DNA of 64,000 nt, taken from Glycomyces sp. L485 (lineage in GTDB: Bacteria > Actinomycetota > Actinomycetes > Mycobacteriales > Micromonosporaceae). Under the pieces are notes generated by a model. It was not told where the DNA came from and searched no databases. It saw nothing but the letters and a program-made list of their open reading frames with translations. The stretch covers positions 43,108 through 107,107 of the forward strand of contig NZ_JAKZEW010000006.1 of NCBI RefSeq assembly GCF_022548875.1, read 5' to 3'. Made by a program: the position numbers and the translations under genes. This document shows, piece by piece, positions 52,287 through 60,967 of the stretch; position 1 is the stretch's first letter, and each line of letters opens with the position of its first letter.

Positions 52287-53699
52287 ATGACCTCCGCTCA
52301 GACCCCCGACCCCCGCAGCCCGATCCGCCACCGCCCCGCCGTCCGCATCGCCGCCGTCACCGCGGCGGCCGCCTTCACCGCCGCCGTCGCCATCGGCACG
52401 GCGGGCGCCGACGCTCCCCCGCTCCAGGCCGACCAGCAATGGGACCTGGTCTGGTCCGACGAGTTCGAGGGCGCCGCAGGGCAGCTGCCCTCCTCCGAAG
52501 ACTGGCAGATCGACATCGGACACTCCTACCCGGGCGGCCCCGAAAACTGGGGAACCGGCGAGATCGCCTACCACACCGACGATCCCGCGAACATCTCACT
52601 CGACGGCGAGGGCAACCTCGCCATCACGCCCCTGCGCGACGCCGACGGGAACTGGACCTCCGCCCGCATCGAGACCAGACGCGGCGACTTCAAACCGCCC
52701 GAGGGCGGAACCCTCCGCATCGAAGGCAGCGTCCAGACCCCCCAGGTCGACGGCGAGGCCGCCCTCGGCTACTGGCCCGCCTTCTGGGCGCTCGGCTCGC
52801 CCTACCGCGGCGACTACTGGAACTGGCCGGGCATCGGCGAACTCGACTTCCTCGAGAACGTCAACGGCCTCGACTGGGCCTTCGGCACCCTCCACTGCGG
52901 CACCGCCCCCGGCGGCCCCTGCAACGAGTTCAACGGCATCTCCGGCGAGACCCACTGCGGCGGATCCTGCCAGGACGGCTTCCACGAATACGCCTTCGAA
53001 TGGGACGAGACTTCCTCGCCCGCCCAGCTGCGCTGGTACTCGGACGGGCAGCTCTACCACTCGGTCAGCGAGGCCGACCTGCCCGCCGACACCTGGGCGC
53101 AGATGAGCGAGCACGCCGGATACTTCATCCTGCTCAACCTCGCCGTCGGCGGCGCCTTCCCCGACGGTGTCTCAGGCACCACCACCCCGACCGCCGCCAC
53201 CGAACCCGGGCACCCGATGCTCGTCGACTACGTGCGCGTCTACTCGCGCGGCGGTTCGGGACCCGACCCCGACCCCACCGCCTCCGAGCCCGGCGAGCCG
53301 GGACAGGGCCACGACGCCTACGCACCCATCGACGCCGCCGCCTTCGACGCCTCCTCGGGCGTGCCGGTCCGCGGCTCGGCGATCGGGCCGCTCGGCGACG
53401 GCGAATGGGTCCGCTTCGACGACGTCGACTTCGGATCGAGCTCCCCGCTGGACTTCACGGCCCGAGTCGCCTCCGGTGCCGGCGGCGGCGTCAGCGGCCT
53501 GGTCGAGGTCCGCATCGGCTCGTCGACGTCCCCGCCCATCGGAACGTTCGCGATCGCGAACACCGGCGGCTGGGAGTCCTGGAGGGACGTCCCCGGCAAC
53601 GTCTCGTCGGTCACCGGCGTCCACGACGTCTACCTGACCTTCACCTCGGGCCAGCCGGACCCGTTCGCGTCGGTCGACCGGTTCCACTTCCGCCGATAG
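52287..53699 (+). CDS. secreted GH16 endo-beta-glucanase with C-terminal CBM6-like domain
   Basis: The protein has 470 residues. After an N-terminal Arg-rich stretch and a hydrophobic signal segment (about 20-42) comes the GH16 jelly roll (about 50-310), with the catalytic motif GELDFLEN (Glu185, Asp187, Glu190) and WPAFWALG. A DPDPTASEPGEPG linker leads to a carbohydrate-binding module (about 335-470; GEWVRFDDVDFG, GGWESWRDVPGN). The likely substrate is beta-1,3-glucan (laminarin or fungal wall). It is co-transcribed with the LacI gene 10 nt downstream and controlled from the palindrome at 52193. Confidence 0.93.
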   Translation: MTSAQTPDPRSPIRHRPAVRIAAVTAAAAFTAAVAIGTAGADAPPLQADQQWDLVWSDEFEGAAGQLPSSEDWQIDIGHSYPGGPENWGTGEIAYHTDDPANISLDGEGNLAITPLRDADGNWTSARIETRRGDFKPPEGGTLRIEGSVQTPQVDGEAALGYWPAFWALGSPYRGDYWNWPGIGELDFLENVNGLDWAFGTLHCGTAPGGPCNEFNGISGETHCGGSCQDGFHEYAFEWDETSSPAQLRWYSDGQLYHSVSEADLPADTWAQMSEHAGYFILLNLAVGGAFPDGVSGTTTPTAATEPGHPMLVDYVRVYSRGGSGPDPDPTASEPGEPGQGHDAYAPIDAAAFDASSGVPVRGSAIGPLGDGEWVRFDDVDFGSSSPLDFTARVASGAGGGVSGLVEVRIGSSTSPPIGTFAIANTGGWESWRDVPGNVSSVTGVHDVYLTFTSGQPDPFASVDRFHFRR

Positions 53700-53709
53700 G
53701 GGGAGCCCG

Positions 53710-54726
53710 GTGGTCACGAACGGCCTGAACCCGGGGCGACCGACCCTCGAAGCGGTCGCCGAGCGGGCGGGCGTCTCCAGGGCGACGGTCTCCAGGGTCG
53801 TCAACGGGCGGACGAGCGTGGCCCCGCACCTGCGCAGGGCGGTCGAGGCCGCCGCCTCGGAGCTGGGCTACGTGCCGCACGCCGCAGCGCGCAGCCTGGC
53901 GACCCGGCGGACCGATTCGATCGCGCTCATCGTGCCCGAGTCGCCCACCCGGGTGTTCTCCGACGACCAGTTCTTCCCGAGCGTCATCCGCGGCGTCGCG
54001 ACCGAGCTGGACGCGGCCGGGAAGCTCCTGGTGCTCATCACGACCGGGTCCAGGGACGCTCGCGCGCGCGTTGAGCGCTACGCCGTCGGCGGGCATGTCG
54101 ACGGGGTCGTGTTCGCCTCCCTGCACGACGCCGATCCGCTGCCCGAACTGGTCCGGGAGCGCGGCGTCCCGGTGGTGTGCAACGGGTCCCCACCGCATAC
54201 GTCGGCGCCGTGCATCGACGTCGACCACGTCGGCGGCGTCAGGGCCGCCGTCGGTCATCTCATCGCGCAGGGCCGCAGCACGATAGCGACCATCGCGGGG
54301 CCGCAGGACATGTCCGCCGGGCGGGCGCGCCTGGAGGGCTACCGGCGATCGCTGGAGGCGTCCGGACGGCGCGGCGTCACCGCGATCGGCGACTTCACCG
54401 CTCCGTCGGGCGCCGCCGCGATGCGCCGGCTCCTGGCCGACGAACCGGACCTGGACGCAGTGTTCGTCGCCTCCGACCTCATGGCGCACGGGGCGCTGAG
54501 CGCCCTGCGCCAGGTCGGCCGCAGAGTGCCCGAGGACGTGGCGGTGGTCGGCTTCGACGACATCGCACTGGCCTCCTACTGCGAGCCGCCGCTCACCACG
54601 GTGCGGCAGCCGATCACCGAGATAGGCCGGACGCTGGCGCGCCGCATGCTCGCGCTGCTGGACGGGGAGGACGTCGAGGCCACGACGATCCTCCCCACCG
54701 AACTGGTGGTGCGCGAATCGGCCTGA
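53710..54726 (+). CDS. LacI-family regulator of the GH16 unit
   Basis: The protein has 338 residues. The helix-turn-helix and hinge (LEAVAERAGVSRATVSRVVN to HAAARSLATRRTDSIALIVPE) are followed by a sugar-binding domain ending RQPITEIGRTLARRML. The start is GTG at 53710, 10 nt after the GH16 stop, preceded by GGGGGAG. The 18-bp palindrome before GH16 is its likely operator, giving autoregulated repression relieved by a beta-glucan oligosaccharide. Confidence 0.92.
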   Translation: MVTNGLNPGRPTLEAVAERAGVSRATVSRVVNGRTSVAPHLRRAVEAAASELGYVPHAAARSLATRRTDSIALIVPESPTRVFSDDQFFPSVIRGVATELDAAGKLLVLITTGSRDARARVERYAVGGHVDGVVFASLHDADPLPELVRERGVPVVCNGSPPHTSAPCIDVDHVGGVRAAVGHLIAQGRSTIATIAGPQDMSAGRARLEGYRRSLEASGRRGVTAIGDFTAPSGAAAMRRLLADEPDLDAVFVASDLMAHGALSALRQVGRRVPEDVAVVGFDDIALASYCEPPLTTVRQPITEIGRTLARRMLALLDGEDVEATTILPTELVVRESA

Positions 54727-54730
54727 CCGG

Positions 54731-54874
54731 TCAGGTGAAGAGGCTGACGCCTCCCGGCCCCACGAGGAGGCCGACGATGATGAACAGGATGCCCATCAAC
54801 ACACGACCGCGGAAGATGACGTAAATGCCGTAGGCGACCAGGATGACCGCAAGTATCCAAAGAATGAACTCCAT
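54731..54874 (-). CDS. small GPGG-motif membrane protein
   Basis: A 47-residue reading frame with two hydrophobic helices (MEFILWILAVILVAYGIYVI; then MGILFIIVGLLV) and the C-terminal GPGGVSLFT. Tiny proteins ending in this GPGG(V/x)S(I/L)F pattern are widespread in actinobacteria; their function is unknown. It ends 4 nt from the convergent LacI gene. An AAGGGG stretch lies upstream of the ATG. Confidence 0.8.
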   Translation of the reverse strand: MEFILWILAVILVAYGIYVIFRGRVLMGILFIIVGLLVGPGGVSLFT

Positions 54875-54962
54875 GCCTGAGGGCTACCCCTTCGCCGCGG
54901 AACTATGTCCGTCCGGGCCGACACGTCCCCGGAATGTCGCAGGCGCGTGCTTCGCTTGAACG

Positions 54963-56525
54963 GTGACGGTCGCGATAGTGCCTGGTCGAGGCGCCGAAGG
55001 GTGGACAATGCCCCTGCCCGGCGGCGCTGCGTACCATGAGGATCTCGCGGCGGCGGTCGCCGGGATCGAAGCCGAGCGGGCGCCCAGGTGGGTCCTGGCC
55101 GACGCCGCCCGCGACTACCCGCCCCTGCTGGCGGCCCGAGCACGACTGGACCGGTGCCGCGACCTGCGGCTGGCGGAGCGGATCCTCTCACGTATCGAGG
55201 GCCGCGAGCCGCCCGCGTACGTCGTGGAGACCGACCCCGACGCGGGCACGCTGTTCGAACGCGAGCCCGAGCCGGTCGACGGCCCGGCGCTGCTGACGAG
55301 ACTCCAGGCGACCTGGCTCGACCAGCAGAGGCGCCTGCGCGAGGCCGACATCGACGGGCTGGGGATGCTGCTCGCCGCCGAATCCGCCGGCGGCCTCGTC
55401 GCCGCCGAGATGAGCCGGGCCGGCATGCCGTTCGACGTCGAGGTCCACGACCGGCTCCTGCGCGAGCTGCTGGGTCCGCGCCCCGCCAAGGGCATGCGGC
55501 CGCGCAGGCTCCAGGCGCTCGGCGACAAGGTCGTCGAGGCGTTCGGGCACCAGCTGAACCCCGATTCGACCAAGCAGGTCCTCGCGGCTTTCCACGCCGC
55601 GGGTCTCGAGGTCAAGACCACCCACCACTGGGAACTGTCCAAGGTCGACCACCCGGCGGTGGAGGCGCTCAAGGTCTACCGCGAGCACGCCCGCGTGTGG
55701 ACGGCGTTCGGGTGGAACTGGGCCGACCAGTGGGTGACGGACGGGCGGTTCAGACCCGTGTACACCGTCGGCGGCGCCGACACCGGCCGGTGGGGCACCG
55801 ACGGCGGCGGTGCGCTGCAACTGCCCCACGCCGTCCGCGAGGCCATCCGGCCCGAGCCGGGCTGGAAGCTCGTGGTCGCCGACGCCGCGCAGCTGGAGCC
55901 GCGGCTGCTCGCGGCCATCAGCGGCGACGAGGGCATGATCGCGGCCACGGCCGCCGACGACCTCTACACCGAGCTGTCCCCGAACCTCGGCGGCGAGCGA
56001 TCCAAGGCGAAGATCGCCCTCATCTCCGCGATGTACGGCGGCACCGCAGGCGAGGCCGCGGCGCTGGTCGCGCTCATGCGCGAGCGCTTCCCCGCCGCGT
56101 TCGACCGCGTGGAGCGGGCGGCGCGCACCGGGGAGCGCGGCGGTATCGTCCGCACTTGGCTGGGTCGCACCGCCCCGGCGCCGTCGGCGAAGTGGTGGTC
56201 GCAGCTCAACTCGGAGGAGGGCACCCAGATCGCACGCGGCAGGGGCCGGTTCACCCGCAACTTCATCGTGCAGGGGACGGCCGCCGAATGGGCCCTCGTC
56301 GTCCTCGCGCTGCTGCGCCGCAGGCTCCACCAGGGCGGCCTCGGGGAACTGGTGTTCTACCTCCACGACGAGGTCATGGTCCACTGCCCGGCCGAGCACG
56401 CCCCGGCGGTGTGCGAGGCGGTGGAGGCCTCGGCCTCCGAGGCCACACGGACCCTGTTCGGCGAGATGCCGGTGCGCATCCCGCTGCGCCCCAAGGTGGT
56501 CGGAAGCTACGCCGAAGCGAAGTAG
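54963..56525 (+). CDS. DNA polymerase I-like protein (annotated as bifunctional 3'-5' exonuclease/DNA polymerase)
   Basis: A 520-residue family-A polymerase homologue. Motif A is VVADAAQLEPRLLAAISGDE, motif B (O helix) is RSKAKIALISAMYGGTAGEA and motif C is YLHDEVMVHC; TGRWGTDGG and NFIVQGTAAEW are other palm/finger blocks. The N-terminal roughly 150 residues correspond to a reduced exonuclease-like domain in which I see no complete DEDDy residue set. It is much shorter than PolA (about 900) and a typical actinobacterial accessory polymerase. The start is GTG at 54963. Its cellular role is unknown. Confidence 0.9.
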   Translation: MTVAIVPGRGAEGWTMPLPGGAAYHEDLAAAVAGIEAERAPRWVLADAARDYPPLLAARARLDRCRDLRLAERILSRIEGREPPAYVVETDPDAGTLFEREPEPVDGPALLTRLQATWLDQQRRLREADIDGLGMLLAAESAGGLVAAEMSRAGMPFDVEVHDRLLRELLGPRPAKGMRPRRLQALGDKVVEAFGHQLNPDSTKQVLAAFHAAGLEVKTTHHWELSKVDHPAVEALKVYREHARVWTAFGWNWADQWVTDGRFRPVYTVGGADTGRWGTDGGGALQLPHAVREAIRPEPGWKLVVADAAQLEPRLLAAISGDEGMIAATAADDLYTELSPNLGGERSKAKIALISAMYGGTAGEAAALVALMRERFPAAFDRVERAARTGERGGIVRTWLGRTAPAPSAKWWSQLNSEEGTQIARGRGRFTRNFIVQGTAAEWALVVLALLRRRLHQGGLGELVFYLHDEVMVHCPAEHAPAVCEAVEASASEATRTLFGEMPVRIPLRPKVVGSYAEAK

Positions 56526-56560
56526 CGGCCCCGGGGGATGAGGCCGGAGCGACGCCGGTA

Positions 56561-56579
56561 GTAGTACCGCAGTACCAAC
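56561..56579. promoter_or_regulatory. candidate response-regulator site before the ABC exporter
   Basis: GTAGTAC-CGCA-GTACCAAC is an inverted repeat around GTAC, like the sites bound by NarL/LuxR regulators of actinobacterial ABC-exporter operons. It lies about 50 nt upstream of the -10 box at 56632. The operon encodes such a regulator. Confidence 0.5.
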
Positions 56580-56631
56580 GGCGCCAGGCAAGTTCAGGCC
56601 CGAGCCCGATGAATCCGGCCCTTCGCGGCCG

Positions 56632-56637
56632 TAGCGT
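56632..56637 (+). promoter_or_regulatory. -10 box for a near-leaderless ABC exporter transcript
   Basis: TAGCGT followed by 7 nt and then ATG (56645). The same string TAGCGTCGT precedes the GNAT gene at 60871 in the other orientation. Confidence 0.5.
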
Positions 56638-56644
56638 CGTGGAC

Positions 56645-57565
56645 ATGATCGAAATCGAGCACCTCACCAAGAGGTACGGCAAGAAGACCGCCGTGGACGA
56701 CCTCAGTTTCACCGTCAAGCCGGGCGCCGTGACCGGCTTCCTCGGCCCCAACGGCGCCGGGAAGTCCACCACGATGCGCGCCATCGTCGGCCTCGACGCC
56801 CCCACCAGCGGCGTCGCACGCGTGGGCGGCAAGCACTACTCGCAGTTCCGCTCCCCGCTGACCGAGGTCGGCGCCCTGCTGGAGGCCAAGTCCGTCCACG
56901 CCGGACGCAGCGCCTACAAGCACCTGCTGGCCCTGGCCCACACCCACGCCATCCCGAAGCGGCGCGTCAGCGAGGTCATCGACGTCGTCGGCCTGTCCGA
57001 CGTCGCCGGCAAGCGCGTCGGCGGCTTCAGCCTCGGCATGGGCCAGCGCCTGGGCATCGCCGTCGCCCTCCTGGGCGACCCGGCCGTACTCATCCTCGAC
57101 GAGCCGGTCAACGGCCTCGACCCCGACGGGGTCCGCTGGATCCGCGAGCTGCTCAAGGGCCTCGCCGCCGAGGGCCGCACCGTTTTCCTGTCCTCGCACC
57201 TGATGAGCGAGCTGGCCCAGACCGCCGAGCACCTCGTCGTGGTCGGCCAGGGCAGGCTGCTGGCCGACACCACCGTCGAGGACTTCATCGACGGCCGCGG
57301 CGCCGGGCGCGTCCGGGTTTCCTCCCCCGACGCGGCGGCCCTGGCCGAGTGCCTTCGGGGGCCGGGCGTCTCCATCACCAGCCCGCAGTCCGGGGTCCTG
57401 GAGATCCAGGGGACCGAGGCCGCCGCCGTCGGCCAGGCCGCCGCCGCGCACGGGATCGTCCTCCACGAGCTGCGCACCGATCGGGGCTCGCTTGAGGACG
57501 CGTTCATGGAGATCACCGCCGACTCCGTCGAGTACCACCAGTCCAAGGAAGGGGTGTCCGCGTGA
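56645..57565 (+). CDS. ABC transporter ATP-binding protein (ABC-2 type)
   Basis: The protein has 306 residues. Walker A is GPNGAGKST (34-42), the signature is FSLGMGQRLGIAVALL (GMGQ variant), Walker B is VLILDEPVNGLDP and the switch is SSHLMSE. The C-terminal roughly 80 residues form the regulatory extension of DrrA/BcrA-like exporters. The ATG is placed by the TAGCGT box. Its stop overlaps the permease GTG. It forms an exporter with the permease at 57562; the substrate may be a peptide antibiotic or lipid. Confidence 0.93.
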   Translation: MIEIEHLTKRYGKKTAVDDLSFTVKPGAVTGFLGPNGAGKSTTMRAIVGLDAPTSGVARVGGKHYSQFRSPLTEVGALLEAKSVHAGRSAYKHLLALAHTHAIPKRRVSEVIDVVGLSDVAGKRVGGFSLGMGQRLGIAVALLGDPAVLILDEPVNGLDPDGVRWIRELLKGLAAEGRTVFLSSHLMSELAQTAEHLVVVGQGRLLADTTVEDFIDGRGAGRVRVSSPDAAALAECLRGPGVSITSPQSGVLEIQGTEAAAVGQAAAAHGIVLHELRTDRGSLEDAFMEITADSVEYHQSKEGVSA

Positions 57566-58389
57566 TGACCACCGCGCTCATGACAGAGAACCCGGCGGTC
57601 TACACGCCACCGGCGCAGTACAAGCTGAGCGCGGCCGGGCTGCTCCGCGGCGAGTGGACCAAGTTCTGGTCGCTGCGTTCGAGCTGGATCGTCCTGGTGT
57701 GCGCGGCGGTCTTCGGTGCCGGCATCGCCGTCGCGGTGGCCGCCACGTACGACGGCGGCATCCCGCCGGAGGCGGGCCTGCATCCGATCGACTTCACGAT
57801 GGTCGGCGTGGGACTGAGCGCGGTCTTCATTGCCATCCTGGGCGTCCTGTTCATCACCGGCGAGTACTCGACCGGCTCGATCCGATCCACCATGGCCGCC
57901 GCGCCCAAGCGCACCGGGGTGCTGTGGGCGAAGGCCGCGGTGTTCGGCGCGATCGTGTTCGCGATGTACGCCACCGTGGTCGGGGCGACCTTCCTCGTCA
58001 CCCAGGTGCTCCTGGACGGAACCGACATGGGCGGAGTGTCCCTTTCCGACCCGGACGTGCTCCGGGTGCTCGCCGGCGGGTACGTCGCCGCCACCGTCTA
58101 CCTGGGCCTGCTCGGCCTGGCGGTCGGCGCGATCCTGCGCAACTCGGCGGGCGCGATCGGTTTCTACATCGGGGTGATCATCATCCTGCCGAACCTGGCA
58201 GGGCTCCTGCCGTGGGAATGGGTCGGCGACATCACCCCGTACGCACCGGGCAACGTCGCCAACGTCCTCTCGACCTTCGACACCGCGGGCACCGCCTTGT
58301 CGGTCGGCCAGGCGTGGCTGTGGATGGGCATCTGGACGGTGTTCTCATTCGGGCTCGCCGCGGTGCTGCTCAAGCGACGCGACGTGTGA
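57562..58389 (+). CDS. ABC-2 type permease
   Basis: A 275-residue protein with six predicted helices. The N-terminal amphipathic block LRGEWTKFWSLRSSWIVL is the usual entry helix of ABC-2 permeases paired with BcrA-like ATPases. GEYSTGSIRSTMAAAPKR is the conserved cytoplasmic loop. The GTG at 57562 overlaps the ATPase stop (GTGA). The histidine kinase gene follows 10 nt later. Confidence 0.92.
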   Translation: MMTTALMTENPAVYTPPAQYKLSAAGLLRGEWTKFWSLRSSWIVLVCAAVFGAGIAVAVAATYDGGIPPEAGLHPIDFTMVGVGLSAVFIAILGVLFITGEYSTGSIRSTMAAAPKRTGVLWAKAAVFGAIVFAMYATVVGATFLVTQVLLDGTDMGGVSLSDPDVLRVLAGGYVAATVYLGLLGLAVGAILRNSAGAIGFYIGVIIILPNLAGLLPWEWVGDITPYAPGNVANVLSTFDTAGTALSVGQAWLWMGIWTVFSFGLAAVLLKRRDV

Positions 58390-58399
58390 GAATGCCGGA

Positions 58400-59608
58400 G
58401 TGACCGAAGCCGTGACCGCCCCGCACAGGCGAGGACTGTGGCAGCGGATGTCGGAGTTCGACTCCCGGCGTCCGCTGCTGTGGAATCTGGCCCCGGTCCT
58501 GGTGTACGCGCTGCTCCTCATACCGGCGATCTTCGTCGCCTCCGTGCAGCTGCGCTTCCCGTGGCTGCAGCTGGTGCTGGCCGCGGCGTTCATGGTGCCG
58601 GTGGTGTGGCGGCGGCGGTATCCGTTCGCGGTGCTGCTGAGCCAGTTGGTCCCGCTGATGATCGGCTACGCCTACGACCTCGTCGGCGCCGAGGGCAGCT
58701 CCGGAATCGTCGATTCCGCGGCCGGTATCGCGTTCATCCTCGCCCTGTTCAACCTCGTGCTGCGCTGCCGCCCGGTGATGCTCTGGTGGGCCGCGCTCCT
58801 CGTGCTGATACCGGTCGTGGTCGACTTCGCCCTGAACTCCCCCACTCGATCGGTGCCGAGTTTCCTGGGCTACTTCTTCGAGAGCGCGCTGGTCTTCGGG
58901 TTCATCGCGATGGTGGCGCTGCTGGTGAGGACCAGGCGGAACTACCAGGCCTCGACGAGGCACCTGGCGGCGCGCGAGGCGGTCCAGGAGGAACGGGCGC
59001 GGATCGCCCGGGAGATGCACGACATCATCGGCCACAACCTGGCGGTCATCAACGCGCTGGCCGACGGCGGCGCCTACGCGGCGGCGGCCTCCCCCGAACG
59101 GGCCAAGGAGGCGCTCACTGCGATCGGCGCGACCAGCAGGCAGGCCCTCAGCGAGCTGCGCAGGGTCCTGTCGGTGCTCCAGGCCGAGGACGTCGACCAG
59201 GTCGCCGAGCTGGCGCCGCAGCCGGGCATGTCGGAGCTCGAGCCACTGGTCGAGCGGGTCCGCGAGGCCGGGCTGCCGCTGACGTTCAAGATCACCGGCG
59301 CGCCTTGCGAGCTGTCGGAGAACCAAGAGCTGACGATCTACCGGACCGTTCAGGAGGCGCTGACCAATGTGCTCAAGCACGCGTCGGGGCCGCGTCGGGC
59401 GCGAGTGGAACTGGATTACCGCGAGGACGGGCTCAGCGTCGTCGTCGCCAACTCCGGGTCGCTCGTCGAGGACAGCGGGGCGCCGCGTGGCCTGCTGGGA
59501 CTGCGCGAGCGGGCGATGGCGTTCGGCGGCACAATGGAGGCCGGGCCGCAGCCGGCCGGAGGCTGGCGAGTGGCCCTGTGGCTGCCCAAAGAGAAGGATC
59601 GAACGTGA
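58400..59608 (+). CDS. sensor histidine kinase (HisKA_3/NarX-like)
   Basis: The protein has 402 residues. About five membrane helices (28-175) are followed by a short coiled coil and a dimerisation/phosphoacceptor helix with His207 in ARIAREMHDIIGHNLAVI, then an ATPase domain (IYRTVQEALTNVLKHA; ending GLLGLRERAMAFGG). The start is GTG at 58400. Its stop overlaps the regulator start. The lack of an extracellular sensor domain suggests membrane or exporter-coupled sensing. Confidence 0.93.
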   Translation: MTEAVTAPHRRGLWQRMSEFDSRRPLLWNLAPVLVYALLLIPAIFVASVQLRFPWLQLVLAAAFMVPVVWRRRYPFAVLLSQLVPLMIGYAYDLVGAEGSSGIVDSAAGIAFILALFNLVLRCRPVMLWWAALLVLIPVVVDFALNSPTRSVPSFLGYFFESALVFGFIAMVALLVRTRRNYQASTRHLAAREAVQEERARIAREMHDIIGHNLAVINALADGGAYAAAASPERAKEALTAIGATSRQALSELRRVLSVLQAEDVDQVAELAPQPGMSELEPLVERVREAGLPLTFKITGAPCELSENQELTIYRTVQEALTNVLKHASGPRRARVELDYREDGLSVVVANSGSLVEDSGAPRGLLGLRERAMAFGGTMEAGPQPAGGWRVALWLPKEKDRT

Positions 59609-60285
59609 CGACACTGCTCATCGTCGATGACCATGCGCTGCAGCGGATGGGATTTCGCATGCTGGTGGAGAGCCAGTCTGACCTGACGGTCCTGGGCGAG
59701 GCCGACAACGGCGCCGACGCGGTCCGAAAGACCGCCGATCTCGGCCCGGACGTGGTGCTCATGGACGTGCGCATGCCGGGGATGGACGGGATCGAGGCGA
59801 CCAAGCGGATCATCGCCTCCGGTGGGCGCAGCCGGGTGCTGGTGCTGACCACGTTCGACCTCGACGAGTACGCGTACGCGGCGCTGCGCGCCGGGGCGAG
59901 CGGCTTCCTGGTGAAGGACGCGCAGCCCGAGGAGTTGCTCGCGGGGATCAGGGTCGTTGCCGCCGGGGACGCGGTGGTGGCGCCGAAGCTGACTCGGCGC
60001 CTGCTCGACCGGTTCGCCGACCAGTTCCCCATCGAGGGCGAGGACGACGGCACGATGGCCTCGCAACAGCTGGATGCGCTCACCGAGCGCGAGAGGGAGG
60101 TCCTCACCGCGATCGGGCGGGGCTGGAACAACACCGAGATCGCCGAGCGGTTCCACCTGGCCGAGTCGACGGTGAAGACCCATGTGGGCCGCATCCTCGC
60201 GAAGGTCGGCGCGCGGGACCGCGTCCAGGCGGTCATCTTCGCCTACAATGCCGGGCTGGTGTCGCCGGACAGCAATCACTCCTAG
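59605..60285 (+). CDS. NarL/LuxR-family response regulator
   Basis: The protein has 226 residues. The receiver domain (1 to about 120) has acidic residues Asp8/Asp9, phosphoacceptor Asp54 in [13 protein letters not shown] and Lys in [11 protein letters not shown]. The LuxR helix-turn-helix is [20 protein letters not shown] then [20 protein letters not shown]. The GTG at 59605 overlaps the kinase stop (GTGA). It probably binds the inverted repeat at 56561 to control the exporter. Confidence 0.95.
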   Translation: MTTLLIVDDHALQRMGFRMLVESQSDLTVLGEADNGADAVRKTADLGPDVVLMDVRMPGMDGIEATKRIIASGGRSRVLVLTTFDLDEYAYAALRAGASGFLVKDAQPEELLAGIRVVAAGDAVVAPKLTRRLLDRFADQFPIEGEDDGTMASQQLDALTEREREVLTAIGRGWNNTEIAERFHLAESTVKTHVGRILAKVGARDRVQAVIFAYNAGLVSPDSNHS

Positions 60286-60292
60286 CGTCGCG

Positions 60293-60871
60293 TCAAGACC
60301 GGCAGGCCGCGTTCGGCCGTCCTCCGCCTTCGGCCGTGTTGGCCGGGGTCGTCGGCACCCAGTAGCGGAGCTTCTTGCCCCGCTGGTCTTCGTAGACGCC
60401 GCCGTTGCGCTGGATGACCTTGCGGGAGGCGACATTGTCGAAGTCGCAGGTGATGAGGGCCTTGTCGATACCGAGGGCGGCGACGCGGGGCAGGGCCGCG
60501 GCGAGCATTGCGGTGGCGTGGCCACGGCGGCGCGCCGAGGGCCGGATGTCGTAGCCGATGTGCCCGCCGACGTCGCGGAGCCGCTCGTTGAGGTGGTGGC
60601 GGATCGAGATGCGGCCCAGGTAGGTGTCGCCGTCGGCCCACCACAGCATGGTCATGGGGACGAGGCCTGGCGGCGGGTCGGTGACCCAGCGGCGCTCCTC
60701 CGCCAGGTAATCGTGTACCCAGTCGACGCCTGCGCGAGCTGCGAACCTGCGGATCAAGTACCCGGTGAGCGATTCGTCGTCGTGCCCACCGCGTCCTTCG
60801 TCCATGAATTCGTGCACGGCCTCGACCAGGGAGGCGGCGAGGCGCTCGGTCGGCGCGATGAGTTCGGTCAT
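60293..60871 (-). CDS. GNAT-family N-acetyltransferase
   Basis: The protein has 192 residues. The acetyl-CoA loop is IRPSARRRGHATAMLAAALP (R-R-R-G-H-A form of the Q/RxxGxA motif), followed by ALITCDFDNVASRKVIQRNG, which is typical of RimJ-like acetyltransferases. The acceptor is unknown. The ATG at 60871 lies 7 nt after TAGCGT on the minus strand (leaderless-like). It is convergent with the response regulator, 7 nt apart. Confidence 0.9.
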   Translation of the reverse strand: MTELIAPTERLAASLVEAVHEFMDEGRGGHDDESLTGYLIRRFAARAGVDWVHDYLAEERRWVTDPPPGLVPMTMLWWADGDTYLGRISIRHHLNERLRDVGGHIGYDIRPSARRRGHATAMLAAALPRVAALGIDKALITCDFDNVASRKVIQRNGGVYEDQRGKKLRYWVPTTPANTAEGGGRPNAACRS

Positions 60872-60967
60872 GCCTACGACGCTAGGCGAGGCTCCCGCCC
60901 GATTCAACCGCATTTCGCGATGGTCTGGTTCACCTTTTGTTGGTAGCGTGGCGGATCGGAAGGTCAG

